DNA of 64,000 bases from Campylobacteraceae bacterium (GCA_027050775.1 JALUBH010000011.1:1-64000), one strand, 5' to 3'; shown: positions 1 through 9,367, counted from the first letter of the stretch. The notes: a model not told the origin generated them from the letters alone. Numbers and translations: made by a program.

Positions 1-361
1 AAATAGATAATATATAAATATATAATTTGTTAGTAAATGTTACGATAAGTAGCAAGAAGAAAAGTAAGATATTATATGATTATCATACCAAATTATATGA
101 TATATAATCTAGCATAATATATAAGAGATATTTATATATTACCATATAAATATAATTAAAAAAAACAGTAAAAAGCACAAATTGCCTATCATTGCCATAT
201 ATCAACGGTAAATTAATCTAAAATCTAACATATATAAATTTAAGATGTTTTAAGATTTGCTTATTTATTAAATTAAAATTAAAATTTTATAAGCAATAAT
301 GCCATAAGTTCTTCTTTATATTCTTTAGTTCTTTTATCACACAGTTTATAAGAGTATTGGC
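1..361. other. AT-rich stretch without a recognised gene
   Basis: Very AT-rich DNA downstream of the histidine kinase stop. I see no open frame with a ribosome binding site, no tRNA-like fold and no clear terminator. It may hold promoters for a gene to the left of the window. Confidence 0.5.
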
Positions 362-1588
362 TTAGTGAAATATTATAGAAAATATGTTGCAACTGTTTTC
401 ATATCTGTATTTTAACTCAAAATTATGATATTCTAACACTCTTTTTACTATATTTAACCCTAAACCATAGCCTTTTGCATTTCTTGAATTGTCATCTTGA
501 GTGAATGTCTCTAGATAGTAAGTCAGCTCTTTTTTTAGAGGTGAGCCTTGATTTGCTATATCTAATGTATCTTGATTTACAGTTATTTTGACTTTGCCTT
601 TTTCTTTGTATTTTAAAGCATTGTCTATGAGATTTTTTATCGCGATTGAAAGGTAGTTTATGTCTGATTTACAATCAAAAGTCCGAATTATCTCTACTTC
701 TATCTGTTCTTCATCATCTATCATCATCTTAGAAAGAGCTTCAGCCAAAATGGCATCTATACTGTGTCTTTTCATCTCCATTTTTACACTTTGTGAGTTT
801 AGTCTCTCTGCTTCTAAAAGTTCATTTGTAAGAGTGTCTATCTGATTTATAGCTCTTTTGAGTATATCAGTATATTTGTCATCACTCTTCAGCATCTCCA
901 ATGCTAGTTTTGATTTAGCAATGGGAGTTCTTAGTTCGTGACTTATGTCATTTAAAAGCTGGGTTCTCGACTTGATGAGAGTGTCGAGATTTTGTGCCAT
1001 TTGATTAAATCGATTTATCACAATCGCGATTTCATCGCTTCTTTTGCTCTCTTTTAATCTCTTAGAATAATCCCCCTTGCCAAATTTTTCGATTGCCTGC
1101 GAAATCTCTCTTAAAGGTCTTAAAATCCTTATTAAGATGATAAACATAAAAAGGAGTATTAAGATATCTATTGCTATCAAATCGTTGAAAAATTCTTTTT
1201 GTTCCGACTCTTTGATTTGTGATTTATCATAAAAAATAAAAGAATTACCAAGATGCTTCATATATAAAAAATAACCATTTTTATTTTGTAAAACTTTAAT
1301 ATAACCAAACGAATCTCTCTTCTTGTAGAGAATTTTTATATTTTTATCATTCAAATTTATATTTACATTTTTATAGTTTAATTTTTTTGCCATCTGTCTT
1401 ATGCGCAACAAATTATCGTCTATCAAGTAACCGACAAGCTGTTTGGATGCCTGTATATACTTTTGCACCTGGACAAGAGTCATCTTTTCATCAGTGATTT
1501 TACTCGCCTGAGCAGATAAAAAATACATCAAAGCTATACTCAAACAAAAAAGGAGTAAGATTTTTTTGAAGATTGTTAATTTAACCAA
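362..1588 (-). CDS. Two-component sensor histidine kinase (ArsS-like)
   Basis: Membrane sensor kinase of 408 residues that should phosphorylate the response regulator encoded just upstream. Transmembrane helices lie at about 6-27 and 138-156, enclosing a periplasmic domain of about 110 residues. A HAMP linker follows at 157-205. The H-box holds the phospho-accepting His217 in the motif SHELRTP, the N-box Asn is at about 323, and a GYGLGL G-box is near 374-379. The start is TTG and overlaps the regulator gene by 8 bp, so the two are translationally coupled. The layout resembles the ArsRS acid-response pair of Helicobacter and Campylobacter, but the signal cannot be read from the sequence. Confidence 0.9.
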   Translation of the reverse strand: MVKLTIFKKILLLFCLSIALMYFLSAQASKITDEKMTLVQVQKYIQASKQLVGYLIDDNLLRIRQMAKKLNYKNVNINLNDKNIKILYKKRDSFGYIKVLQNKNGYFLYMKHLGNSFIFYDKSQIKESEQKEFFNDLIAIDILILLFMFIILIRILRPLREISQAIEKFGKGDYSKRLKESKRSDEIAIVINRFNQMAQNLDTLIKSRTQLLNDISHELRTPIAKSKLALEMLKSDDKYTDILKRAINQIDTLTNELLEAERLNSQSVKMEMKRHSIDAILAEALSKMMIDDEEQIEVEIIRTFDCKSDINYLSIAIKNLIDNALKYKEKGKVKITVNQDTLDIANQGSPLKKELTYYLETFTQDDNSRNAKGYGLGLNIVKRVLEYHNFELKYRYENSCNIFSIIFH

Positions 1589-2249
1589 TGAATTTATACC
1601 CTATGCCCCAGATAGATTTTATATATTTAGCTGATTTTGGATCATCAAAAATCTTGCTTCTTATATTGCTTATATGCATGTCTATTGCCCTGTCTTTTAT
1701 ATCTCCATATTCACTGCCAAGATATGATGCTATAGCTTCACGCGATAAGATTTTATGTTGGTTGCTCAATAAAAGTAAAAAGATTTTATACTCTATAAAT
1801 GTAAAACTCAAAAGATGTCCATCTTGAGAAATCTCCATCTTCTCCTCATCTATCTCAAACTCACCTACTCTCTTGGTATTTACCTTGGTTGTCACTCTTC
1901 TTAGTATTGCATTTATCTTCATAACAAGTTCTTTTGGCTCATAAGGTTTAGCAAGGTAATCATCTGCGCCATGCTCATAGGCAACAACTTTGTCGCCAAG
2001 ATTTCCTCTCGCGCTTGATATAATGATAGGTATAGGGCTTTTGTCTCTTATCTTTTTACAAACATCAAATCCATCCATTTGAGGTAGCATCAAATCCAAA
2101 ATAACCAAAGAACACTCAGAACAATTGTCAAGATAATTCAAGGCAACAAGCGGTTTCTCAAAGGCTTCCACTTCAAAATCATAGTTTCCAAGATAATCTT
2201 TTAGCAACTCTTGCATATCCAAATCATCTTCTATAAGTACTATTTTCAT
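1581..2249 (-). CDS. OmpR-family response regulator
   Basis: DNA-binding response regulator of 222 residues, first gene of the two-gene operon with the sensor kinase. The receiver domain spans about 1-120, with the acidic pocket at Asp8/Asp9, phospho-acceptor Asp52 in ILDLMLP and the conserved Lys in AKPYEP. A winged-helix OmpR/PhoB output domain follows at about 125-222, ending in the usual WGIGYKF motif. It probably acts on promoters together with the downstream kinase; no target can be named from this window. Confidence 0.93.
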   Translation of the reverse strand: MKIVLIEDDLDMQELLKDYLGNYDFEVEAFEKPLVALNYLDNCSECSLVILDLMLPQMDGFDVCKKIRDKSPIPIIISSARGNLGDKVVAYEHGADDYLAKPYEPKELVMKINAILRRVTTKVNTKRVGEFEIDEEKMEISQDGHLLSFTFIEYKIFLLLLSNQHKILSREAIASYLGSEYGDIKDRAIDMHISNIRSKIFDDPKSAKYIKSIWGIGYKFIG

Positions 2250-2320
2250 TTCATCTCCAGCTTATCCTTATACTTCTCGTGTAAGTCTATTATAAAAAAG
2301 AATAAAAAACAAGGACGGAT

Positions 2321-2366
2321 GTAATACCAAATCAAGCCGTAACTAAAGACTTTAATTTGGTATTAC
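2321..2366. terminator. 12-bp inverted repeat between convergently spaced operons
   Basis: GTAATACCAAAT at 2321-2332 is matched exactly by ATTTGGTATTAC at 2355-2366, with a small inner hairpin TAAAG-A-CTTTA. The right arm overlaps the stop codon of the cytochrome gene. It could end transcription of that gene, but no long T-run follows on the minus strand, so it may instead be a remnant of a small repeat. Confidence 0.45.
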
Positions 2367-3043
2367 CATATTATAAATATATTGTCTTTTGTAAATATCA
2401 AGTAGTATAGAGAAAACACGGAAAAACTAATCCAAACCAAAGTATATACATTTTGAAATATAGTAGTCTTTACATTTATGACTTTTGAGAGATGTTTGTG
2501 TCCGCTGACCATAGAGTCTATAGCATCGCTCTTTTTGATAAATTTATCTATAAGACTTCCTGCTATATGAACCCCAACTATGGCTAAAAATAGGTTTGAA
2601 AAAAATTCGTGCACCCCTTTAAAAATCTGTATTTTTTTCAAATATGGAGAGTATAAAAATGACAAAATTCCATGGTGTGCTTCTACGCCATAGGTTAGAA
2701 GTCCCGTAAGAATAGATAAAAAAGCAACTAAAATCATAGATATTATCGCCCAGCTTGATGCCGGGTTATGACCTGCATACTCTTTGGTTTTGGAAAAAAC
2801 AGATAGTAAATAACCCTTTAAGTCTTGAAGATTAAAATCAAAATCTTTAAATTTTGAGTATTTGGGTCCGACAAAACCCCACCCCGTTCTAAAAAAGAAA
2901 ACAACCCCTAGTGCTAGACCAAATGCTACATGATAACTAAGAAGGCTCTTAAAATCTCCTAGTGTATATGCGACAACAAAAAACAAAACCAGAAGTATAT
3001 GAGAAACTCTGTTTGCAAATGGCCATATATAACTTTTTTTCAT
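2363..3043 (-). CDS. Cytochrome b561-type membrane protein
   Basis: Di-haem b-type cytochrome of the Ni-hydrogenase/formate dehydrogenase cytochrome b fold, 226 residues. Four to five hydrophobic helices are visible (about 12-32, 36-52, 95-120, 148-166 and 197-217). Candidate haem ligands are His15, His38 and the histidines near 142 and 158. Such proteins carry electrons between quinones and a partner oxidoreductase or a soluble c-type cytochrome. No partner is adjacent. The ATG follows a good ribosome binding site (GGAGAAG). Confidence 0.8.
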   Translation of the reverse strand: MKKSYIWPFANRVSHILLVLFFVVAYTLGDFKSLLSYHVAFGLALGVVFFFRTGWGFVGPKYSKFKDFDFNLQDLKGYLLSVFSKTKEYAGHNPASSWAIISMILVAFLSILTGLLTYGVEAHHGILSFLYSPYLKKIQIFKGVHEFFSNLFLAIVGVHIAGSLIDKFIKKSDAIDSMVSGHKHLSKVINVKTTIFQNVYTLVWISFSVFSLYYLIFTKDNIFIIW

Positions 3044-3148
3044 CTCTTCTCCGTTTTTTTATTTTTATAACAAAATTTTAGAGAATATTTGTAAATTACA
3101 TCAATATACTTCTTTACAATTTCTTTACAATTTGAGTTGGATTTTGTG

Positions 3149-3162
3149 CTCTACATGTAGAG
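3149..3162. repeat. CTCTACATGTAGAG palindrome copy (intergenic)
   Basis: Perfect 14-bp palindrome in the gap downstream of the cytochrome b561 promoter. One of at least nine copies of the same CTACATGTAG core in this window. Confidence 0.85.
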
Positions 3163-3172
3163 TTTTGAAAAA

Positions 3173-5743
3173 TCAAAACACTACATGTAGGATTTGTGGA
3201 TTTGAGAAGTTAGGAACATCATCATAAGTAAACACACTATAAAATTTATCTTTATCTAATGAACCAAATCTATCATATGTGTATTCATCTTTTCCACCGT
3301 ATATCTTTACGCCATCAAGAAAGTTTTTTGGCGGATGGAAGGGATTTCTTACGACATATGAGCCTACGAAGTCTTTGTCTTTTGGATTTTTCCAGGTCAA
3401 TTTTATGACTCCGTTTTCAATCGAGTGGGTTAAATTTGTCACTTTTTGTAGTGGGCATTTGCGTTTTTGTATATACTCTATAACCAACCTTGGTCGCTCT
3501 TCCCATCTTACTATTCTGCCTTTTACGCTTGAAAATGATGTTGTGGCATTGATTATAATCTCGAGTTTTTTATTCTCTTTATGAAATTTCTCAAGTAGCA
3601 ATTCGGAGAGGGTATCAAACATAAAGTAGTGTTTCTTTCTCTTTGCTAATTCTCTATCTTGAAGCTCATAACCGATATATTCGGCTCTTTCTCTCTTTTT
3701 TACATCTTCATAACTGGATATTTTTTCATCCACATCCAAAAGTTCAAGATAAAAACTTATACCTTTTGTTGTTTTATATGTTGTATGATTTTCTAGTTCT
3801 ATATAAGCTTTTGTTATAACAGTAGTATTGGAATCAGGCAATACGGAGATATCATACCTTAAATGACCATATATTTTATTGCCTTTTTTGTCAAACCCAC
3901 TCTCTAGATAGCCTTTTTTAAGATTTACGCTAATCTCTTCCGAGAGACAAGGGTCTATCTCCATCTTTACGGTTGGCACTGTGTATTTGACTTCTAAAAT
4001 AGGTCTATAATGCAAACCTCCACCGAAAGTTCCATACCCTATATCATACTGCATGATTTGCGAATCTTCACCATATGGCAGCTCTTTTGGTCCATCAAGT
4101 CTAAAAATTGCTTTGTTCTTTATAAGTTCTTCTTCCAATAAAGCACACTGATAAGATGAAAAATCCCAATAATTCCAAATACCCTGAGTCAAATTTTGTG
4201 ATTTTATAGCATCACCGATAACCTGTATGCAAGTGGCATTTTCTACTTGATCAAAGTCTGCTACATCATTTATCTCTTCACTGTCTAACAAGCACATATT
4301 CCACTCACCAAATCTCTCTATCTTTGCTGCTACTCTATTCATCGGATAGAGATGTAGCCTTGCCTCTTTTATGATGGCATTTTTAGGGATAGAGCTTAGA
4401 TCATAACTTATAACCCCATCGCAGATGCCTTTTGATTTATCTATTCCTACAAACAAAGAGTTATTTCCAAAATGGGAACGATTGGCTTCGCTCATATTTT
4501 CTCCTACATACCCCGTACCGTCTTTGAGCGCAAAAAGCATTTTTGAAAACTCTGATCTTTTGAGTTTGGTTTTCAGTTTTATCACAGGAGCATAAGGGGA
4601 TTTTAACTTGCTCTTTTTATTGACTACTCTTATGGTGTAGTAGTATGTTTTAAAGGAACCCAACTCTATATCTTTAAAATTGTGCTCTTTTGTTATACCC
4701 ACTATATTTTGCTCTTCACAAGATGCTTTATCTTTTATGTTTCTGTATATCTCAAAATATATATCATCTCTAAGCTCATAATCCCAACTCAACTCTACAA
4801 AATCCATGCCAACTTCTTGTAGTGTAAAATTATCCACTCTCTTTGGAGCAAGCGTTGAGTAGTTGATTGTCTCTTCAAATGCTTTAAGAAGTGCTGGGAT
4901 ATTTTCATTTACAGAGCTCGTCATCACTTTCATATAATCTGGTATATTTTTAGTTCCCACTTCTGCAACTGCTGCTATAATACCTTTGGAATAGTAATAC
5001 TCCCTACCGCTTCCACCGATAAGCTTGGCAGGTGGCTTACCTCTGTGTATGCCATAGTGTCTGCCTGTGACTCTATGGATTTGTTCACTCATATTTGCAC
5101 ACAAAACATTGAGATCATTTCCGTCTATTTCGCTCTCGTGTCTAAACTTGTGAGCCGGGAAAAAGACATTTCCTTGCGAATGATAATCTAGTGCTATTGT
5201 GATATTTGGATGTATATCAACAAACTCTTTGATAGCTCTAGTTTCAGGCTCGCTAAATGGTTCCGTTCCTCCGTAAACATTTGAATCCATCTGTGTTCCA
5301 TTTTTCCAGCCGATAGAAAAATTTCTGTTTAAATCAACACCATAAGAGCCATCGGGATTTTTTCTCCTATTTTTTCTCCAAAAAGAGAAGTGTTGTCTCG
5401 AGTATTCAAATCCATCAGGATTTAGGCAAGGCACGATATATAGAGTTGAGCGCCCGAGATACTCTTTTATCTTAGGATTTATATCATAATTATGCAAGAC
5501 ATACTCTATAAATTTTAGAGCAAGTTCGTGCCCTATCCACTCTCTTGCATGTATAGTTCCTGTATATAAAAGTGCTGGTTTTTTATCGGCACTCTCTACA
5601 TGTAAAGAGAGAGTAACGAGTGTTATCTCTCTGTCTTCGTGTGTTTTTCCGATAACTTTGGTTTTGATTATATCGGGGAATTGCTCTTTATAATTTTTGA
5701 GCAACTCCTTCCCTTTGTCGTATGATATATATTGATTTTTCAT
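3173..5743 (-). CDS. M14 metallocarboxypeptidase with Fn3 and DNRLRE-like domains
   Basis: Zinc carboxypeptidase of 856 residues. The M14 catalytic domain covers about 5-295, with zinc ligands His65 and Glu68 (HAREWIG) and His188 (DYHSQG), substrate-binding DLNRNF at 137-142 and a likely general-base Glu261 (AEVGT). A fibronectin type III-like module follows at about 305-395, then DNRLRE-like beta-sandwich modules, then a second Fn3-like segment at the end. There is no signal peptide, although related carboxypeptidases are usually exported, so it may act in the cytoplasm. It is the third gene of an operon with two ATP-grasp ligases, suggesting it trims a peptide bond or tail they make. The tail contains two copies of the CTACATGTAG palindrome motif (one exact, one degenerate). 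Confidence 0.85.
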   Translation of the reverse strand: MKNQYISYDKGKELLKNYKEQFPDIIKTKVIGKTHEDREITLVTLSLHVESADKKPALLYTGTIHAREWIGHELALKFIEYVLHNYDINPKIKEYLGRSTLYIVPCLNPDGFEYSRQHFSFWRKNRRKNPDGSYGVDLNRNFSIGWKNGTQMDSNVYGGTEPFSEPETRAIKEFVDIHPNITIALDYHSQGNVFFPAHKFRHESEIDGNDLNVLCANMSEQIHRVTGRHYGIHRGKPPAKLIGGSGREYYYSKGIIAAVAEVGTKNIPDYMKVMTSSVNENIPALLKAFEETINYSTLAPKRVDNFTLQEVGMDFVELSWDYELRDDIYFEIYRNIKDKASCEEQNIVGITKEHNFKDIELGSFKTYYYTIRVVNKKSKLKSPYAPVIKLKTKLKRSEFSKMLFALKDGTGYVGENMSEANRSHFGNNSLFVGIDKSKGICDGVISYDLSSIPKNAIIKEARLHLYPMNRVAAKIERFGEWNMCLLDSEEINDVADFDQVENATCIQVIGDAIKSQNLTQGIWNYWDFSSYQCALLEEELIKNKAIFRLDGPKELPYGEDSQIMQYDIGYGTFGGGLHYRPILEVKYTVPTVKMEIDPCLSEEISVNLKKGYLESGFDKKGNKIYGHLRYDISVLPDSNTTVITKAYIELENHTTYKTTKGISFYLELLDVDEKISSYEDVKKRERAEYIGYELQDRELAKRKKHYFMFDTLSELLLEKFHKENKKLEIIINATTSFSSVKGRIVRWEERPRLVIEYIQKRKCPLQKVTNLTHSIENGVIKLTWKNPKDKDFVGSYVVRNPFHPPKNFLDGVKIYGGKDEYTYDRFGSLDKDKFYSVFTYDDVPNFSNPQILHVVF
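3181..3190. repeat. CTACATGTAG palindrome copy (3' end of M14 gene)
   Basis: Core-only copy of the recurrent palindrome, lying in the last codons of the carboxypeptidase gene, where it encodes Leu-His-Val. Confidence 0.7.
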
Positions 5744-5754
5744 ATGTCGAGTTA

Positions 5755-7164
5755 CTAACTAACTCTGTCCTCCTTAAATTTTGCCCAAGCTTTTATGATT
5801 TTGTCTATGGTTTTATTCTTGATGCCTTTTATCTCAGAAAACCTCTGTGGCATAAACTCTAGATTTTCAACCAACTCATCTTCACTAAATTTTTGAAATA
5901 TCTGCTCGATTTTTTTGGCTCCAAGTCCATTTACACTATTGAAAAGCTCTTCTAAATCTTTTCTTGTGATTACAACCTCTTCTGAAGCCTCATCTCCACT
6001 TTGTCTAGCATCAAAATTTTCTAGATTTTCAACTTCCATAGATTTTATACTCTTAAATGGAAATTTGTCTTGAAAGTCCCATTTCTCGCTAGGCCACTCT
6101 TCGTATTTTTTTGTTGCGACATCAAATATAGGATATTGTTCATCAAGCTCGTGTATATAGTATGTGCCATTGCCATAAGCTTTTTTCTTACCATCAAAAT
6201 ATGCACCATCATAACTAGGTGTATATTTTCCAAAAGCTATATGTCTCATCGTTCTAAGCATTGAACTGTTTATTTTACCCAACTCTTCCCAATTAAACAT
6301 AGGTAGAAGAGGTTTTTTCATCTTGCCGCCACTCAGGCTCCACATCAAGTATTGGCCTATCCAGTCTCTTATATATGGAAATGCGGCAAACGCAGTAGCA
6401 CACTCTAAAATCCTAACTTTTCCATCTTTTCCATAAGCTATATCACAAGCCCAATACTCTGCATTTGCGGCTTTGCTTACCTTCACTGCCAAATCAAGCA
6501 CACTCTTTGGAACATCTTGATAATCCATGCTCCCACCTTGGCTTGTATTTGTCAACCACTCGCCCTCAGGTGGTCTTCTCCAAAATGCACAAACAGGCTT
6601 ATGTCCGATAAGCATAACTCTGATATCTGCTTCCATAGGAATAAAATCCTGTACATAAATCGGATGGTACTTTTTAACATCAAAAAGCTTGATAGCCTCT
6701 TCTTTATTGTCGACCTTATGCACAAAGTATCCGCCATAGTTTGACGGTCCATAACTTCTCTTTATGATCTTAGGATAGTCGGTACTCTCAAGAAATTCGT
6801 ACCCTTTTTTTCTATCATAAAATATATGTGTTTTAGGAATCGGTAAATTATATTTCCATGCGAATCTAGTTACATTTTCTTTTGATTTATTTGAAAATTG
6901 CGTATCAAGTGATGGTATAAATCTCACATGCGGCAATTCTCTGGATATCTCTCTAAACGCCTCATAAGCAGTTGCAGGAATATTTCCAATCAAAACATCT
7001 ATCTTCTTCCTCTCAACTTCTTTGATAAATCGTTTTTTATCATTTTTCCAGTGATATGTAACTGTCTCTATCTTGTCTGTCCATCCCTGAAAATTTGAGT
7101 GGTCAAAAAACCTCAATACATAATCAAGGTATAAAAACCCCAATTTTGGTAATTTCTGTTTCAT
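5755..7164 (-). CDS. ATP-grasp ligase with C-terminal helix-hairpin-helix
   Basis: RimK/glutathione-synthetase-like ATP-grasp enzyme of 469 residues, expected to join a carboxylate to an amine using ATP. The ATP-grasp core spans about 80-300, with IIKRSYGPSNYGG as the nucleotide-binding loop, VQDFIPMEADIRV as the hinge strand and ACDIAY...ILECATAF as the metal-binding end. The C-terminus (about 390-469) has two helix-hairpin-helix-like segments (GLGAKKIEQI, IKGIKNKTIDKI), unusual for a ligase. The ATG at 7164 is preferred because it follows a strong GGGGACAATAAA leader; a TTG start 12 codons earlier falls inside a repeated hairpin element. It sits between another ATP-grasp gene and the M14 peptidase. 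Confidence 0.85.
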   Translation of the reverse strand: MKQKLPKLGFLYLDYVLRFFDHSNFQGWTDKIETVTYHWKNDKKRFIKEVERKKIDVLIGNIPATAYEAFREISRELPHVRFIPSLDTQFSNKSKENVTRFAWKYNLPIPKTHIFYDRKKGYEFLESTDYPKIIKRSYGPSNYGGYFVHKVDNKEEAIKLFDVKKYHPIYVQDFIPMEADIRVMLIGHKPVCAFWRRPPEGEWLTNTSQGGSMDYQDVPKSVLDLAVKVSKAANAEYWACDIAYGKDGKVRILECATAFAAFPYIRDWIGQYLMWSLSGGKMKKPLLPMFNWEELGKINSSMLRTMRHIAFGKYTPSYDGAYFDGKKKAYGNGTYYIHELDEQYPIFDVATKKYEEWPSEKWDFQDKFPFKSIKSMEVENLENFDARQSGDEASEEVVITRKDLEELFNSVNGLGAKKIEQIFQKFSEDELVENLEFMPQRFSEIKGIKNKTIDKIIKAWAKFKEDRVS

Positions 7165-7231
7165 TTTATTGTCCCCTTTTTTTGGAGCAAAGCTCCACAA
7201 AAATTCCTCGCGACTGAAGCTACGCCTTTGG
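7165..7231 (-). promoter_or_regulatory. Hairpin leader element, copy 1
   Basis: Upstream of the ATP-grasp start the minus strand reads GCGAGGAATTTTTG, a hairpin TGGAGC-TTT-GCTCCA, an A-run, then GGGGACAATAAAATG. The same arrangement, with a different but equally self-complementary hairpin, occurs before the thioesterase gene (twice in tandem plus a third partial copy) and, in weaker form, before fdhA. The sequence changes in the stem keep it paired, which points to a conserved structure rather than a conserved peptide. Confidence 0.65.
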
Positions 7232-7282
7232 CGAGAAATCTACTACTTTTACAGCCTTTACACTACGGCCGTAGCCGAGAGA

Positions 7283-8185
7283 TTACTGTTCTTTCACTTT
7301 TCTGTCTATCAAATTTACTATCTTTTCTATCTTTTTATCATTGAAATTCAGTCCCATTTTTTCTTGGGCCGGTGTTGCAAAAGCCGGTATACCATTGACT
7401 TCTAGAACCACATACTCTTCTTTGTCTCTATCATATATGATATCAACTCCAGCTATATCCAAACCTGTTGCAAGTGCGGCTTTTTTTGCAGTATGTATTA
7501 GCTCGTCATTTGCTTCTCTTAAAAATATAGAACCGCCACTCGTTACATTTGTTTTCCAGCTGTCTTTTGGTGCCTTTCTTCCATAGCAAGAGACAAATTC
7601 CCCATCAACTATATCTACTCTAAAGTCAGTATTGTCATAATTTATAAACTTTTCAACATAAAAAAATCTCAAACCAGCCTGATTTAAAAATGGCATCAAA
7701 ACATCCAGAGTCTCTTCATTCTCTATCTTAGTAAGTCCTACTCCACCCCAACCGTCAACCGGTTTATAAACCATCTTGTGCCAATCATGTATAAAATTTT
7801 TAAGATATCTAGCATCATCCCTGTGACATAATCTAAAACTAGTACAAGGAACTCCACTATTTTTCAGGGCAAATGATGTTTGAAATTTATCTTCTGTCAG
7901 CTCAAATGCACAATAACTGTTGATAGTTGGCATAAGCCTATCTACAACCTTATAAAGATAAACTTGGTATTGTGTCTGCTCTCCGGCATTGTAAGAAAAG
8001 AAAAGCTCAAGATCATTCAAAACCAGATTGTTTATCATAATCTTATCATTTTTAGCGATAGCATATCTGAGGTTTAGACCTGTTTCCACATCAATACTGC
8101 GCTCTTTAAGTTTGGAGACCATTTTTTTCTCAATCTCATCCCCACCGCCGTTTTGATACATCCACATGCCTATCGTATGCTTCAT
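7283..8185 (-). CDS. RimK-like ATP-grasp ligase
   Basis: Second ATP-grasp enzyme, 300 residues, of the RimK / alpha-L-glutamate ligase type. The ATP-binding region includes MVYKPVDGWGGVGL (about 138-151) and FYVEKFINYDNTDFRVDIV. The metal-binding end is AGVDIIYDRDKEEYVVLEVNGIPAF (about 244-268), where the Glu and Asn of LEVNG bind Mg2+. It is the first gene of the operon running into the larger ATP-grasp ligase and the M14 carboxypeptidase. The pair may add residues in sequence to one substrate, which is not identifiable here. The start has a clear AAAGGAT site. Confidence 0.87.
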   Translation of the reverse strand: MKHTIGMWMYQNGGGDEIEKKMVSKLKERSIDVETGLNLRYAIAKNDKIMINNLVLNDLELFFSYNAGEQTQYQVYLYKVVDRLMPTINSYCAFELTEDKFQTSFALKNSGVPCTSFRLCHRDDARYLKNFIHDWHKMVYKPVDGWGGVGLTKIENEETLDVLMPFLNQAGLRFFYVEKFINYDNTDFRVDIVDGEFVSCYGRKAPKDSWKTNVTSGGSIFLREANDELIHTAKKAALATGLDIAGVDIIYDRDKEEYVVLEVNGIPAFATPAQEKMGLNFNDKKIEKIVNLIDRKVKEQ

Positions 8186-8208
8186 GCTTTATCCTTTCGG
8201 TTAGATGC

Positions 8209-8248
8209 ATAATTATACTAAATTTTTAGTAAATTTGAGTATAATTAT
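8209..8248. promoter_or_regulatory. Symmetrical divergent promoter region
   Basis: ATAATTATACT at 8209-8219 and AGTATAATTAT at 8238-8248 form an 11-bp perfect inverted repeat. Each arm contains a TATAAT -10 box: one reads left toward the ATP-grasp operon and one (8240-8245) reads right toward the M20 peptidase. The shared layout suggests both sides are expressed together. Confidence 0.6.
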
Positions 8249-8269
8249 GGAAAAATTAAGGCAAAAACA

Positions 8270-9367
8270 GTGAAAGATTTTAAAGAATTAAAAAAACTTA
8301 TAATGATAAACTCTTACACCAAGAACAAAGAAGGTGTAGATGAAAATGGCGAGATATATAAAGATATTATGACAAAGCTAGGCTTTACACATAGAGTTTT
8401 TGAGAGAGAGACGATAGGAGATCATCTGCTTTTTCAATCAGCAAAAAAAGATGGTAAAAAACTACTTCTTTTAGGACATATGGACACAGTTTTTCCAAAA
8501 GGAACTTTTTGCAATTTCACAGAAGATGAAGAGTGGATATATGGCCCTGGTGTATGTGATATGAAAGGCGGAAATATCGTAGCCATAGAAGCGCTTAGAA
8601 ATATATATAAACAAATTGGCAAAATCAAAAATATAGACTTTATGCTAGTTAGCGATGAAGAGGGTGGAAGTGATGACTCAAAACATGTAACTGCAAATAT
8701 AGCCAAAAACTATGACTACTGCATGGTTTATGAAGCAGCCGGTAAAAATCTTGAAGTTGTAGTTGCAAGAAAAGGTGCAGGAACATTTTATATGGATATA
8801 GAGGGCAAAGCTGCGCACGCAGGAAACAACTATAAACTAGGAATCGATGCAAATCTTGAAGCTTCCTATAAAATCCAGGAGCTCATAAAACTCACAAATC
8901 TAAAAGAAGGCACTACGGTAAATGTAGGCAAGATAGAGGGTGGAGTCGGGGCAAATACGATCTCACCTTGTGCAAAACTAACTTTTGAAATAAGGTATAC
9001 AAATATAAATGAAAGAGACAGAGTGCTCAAAAGCATAGACAAAATCGTCAACACTCAACATGTAAAAGGCACGAGCACATATCTAACAGGTGGCATCCAA
9101 AGAGATGTGATGGAAAAAAATCCTCCGCAGAGTGTATTTTTGAAAAATATAGAAAACTATACGAGAGAAAAACTTCTCACGGAATCAAGAGGTGGAGTGA
9201 GCGATGCAAATATAGTCTCATCAAACGGCACTCCGGCACTTGATGGGTTTGGCCCCTTTGGAGATGGCGACCACACTTCAAGTGAACGAGCATTAAAGAG
9301 TAGCTTTACCCAGAGGATTAACCTCTCGACAAAAATATTTGAGGGACTCTTAAAAGGAAAAATATAG
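8270..9367 (+). CDS. M20 family metallopeptidase (glutamate carboxypeptidase-like)
   Basis: Zinc peptidase of 365 residues in the CPG2 branch of M20. The metal site is visible as LLGHMDTVF (His70, Asp72), GPGVCDMKGG (Asp97), the catalytic pair Glu130/Glu131 in SDEEGGS, and DGDHTSSE near the end. The lid domain (about 170-280) contains the usual AHAGN. These enzymes remove C-terminal glutamate or cleave small peptides in the cytoplasm. It is divergent from the ATP-grasp operon through a shared promoter region, supporting a common pathway. Start is GTG with an upstream AAGG. Confidence 0.88.
   Translation: MKDFKELKKLIMINSYTKNKEGVDENGEIYKDIMTKLGFTHRVFERETIGDHLLFQSAKKDGKKLLLLGHMDTVFPKGTFCNFTEDEEWIYGPGVCDMKGGNIVAIEALRNIYKQIGKIKNIDFMLVSDEEGGSDDSKHVTANIAKNYDYCMVYEAAGKNLEVVVARKGAGTFYMDIEGKAAHAGNNYKLGIDANLEASYKIQELIKLTNLKEGTTVNVGKIEGGVGANTISPCAKLTFEIRYTNINERDRVLKSIDKIVNTQHVKGTSTYLTGGIQRDVMEKNPPQSVFLKNIENYTREKLLTESRGGVSDANIVSSNGTPALDGFGPFGDGDHTSSERALKSSFTQRINLSTKIFEGLLKGKI

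Noticed and set aside
2321-2366. Second MITE-like element
   Set aside because: The inverted arms are perfect, but there is no target duplication and no other copy was noticed; a terminator role is simpler.
7165-7200. Twelve extra N-terminal codons for the large ATP-grasp protein
   Set aside because: They translate the repeated hairpin leader element; GGGGACAATAAAATG gives a better start at 7164.
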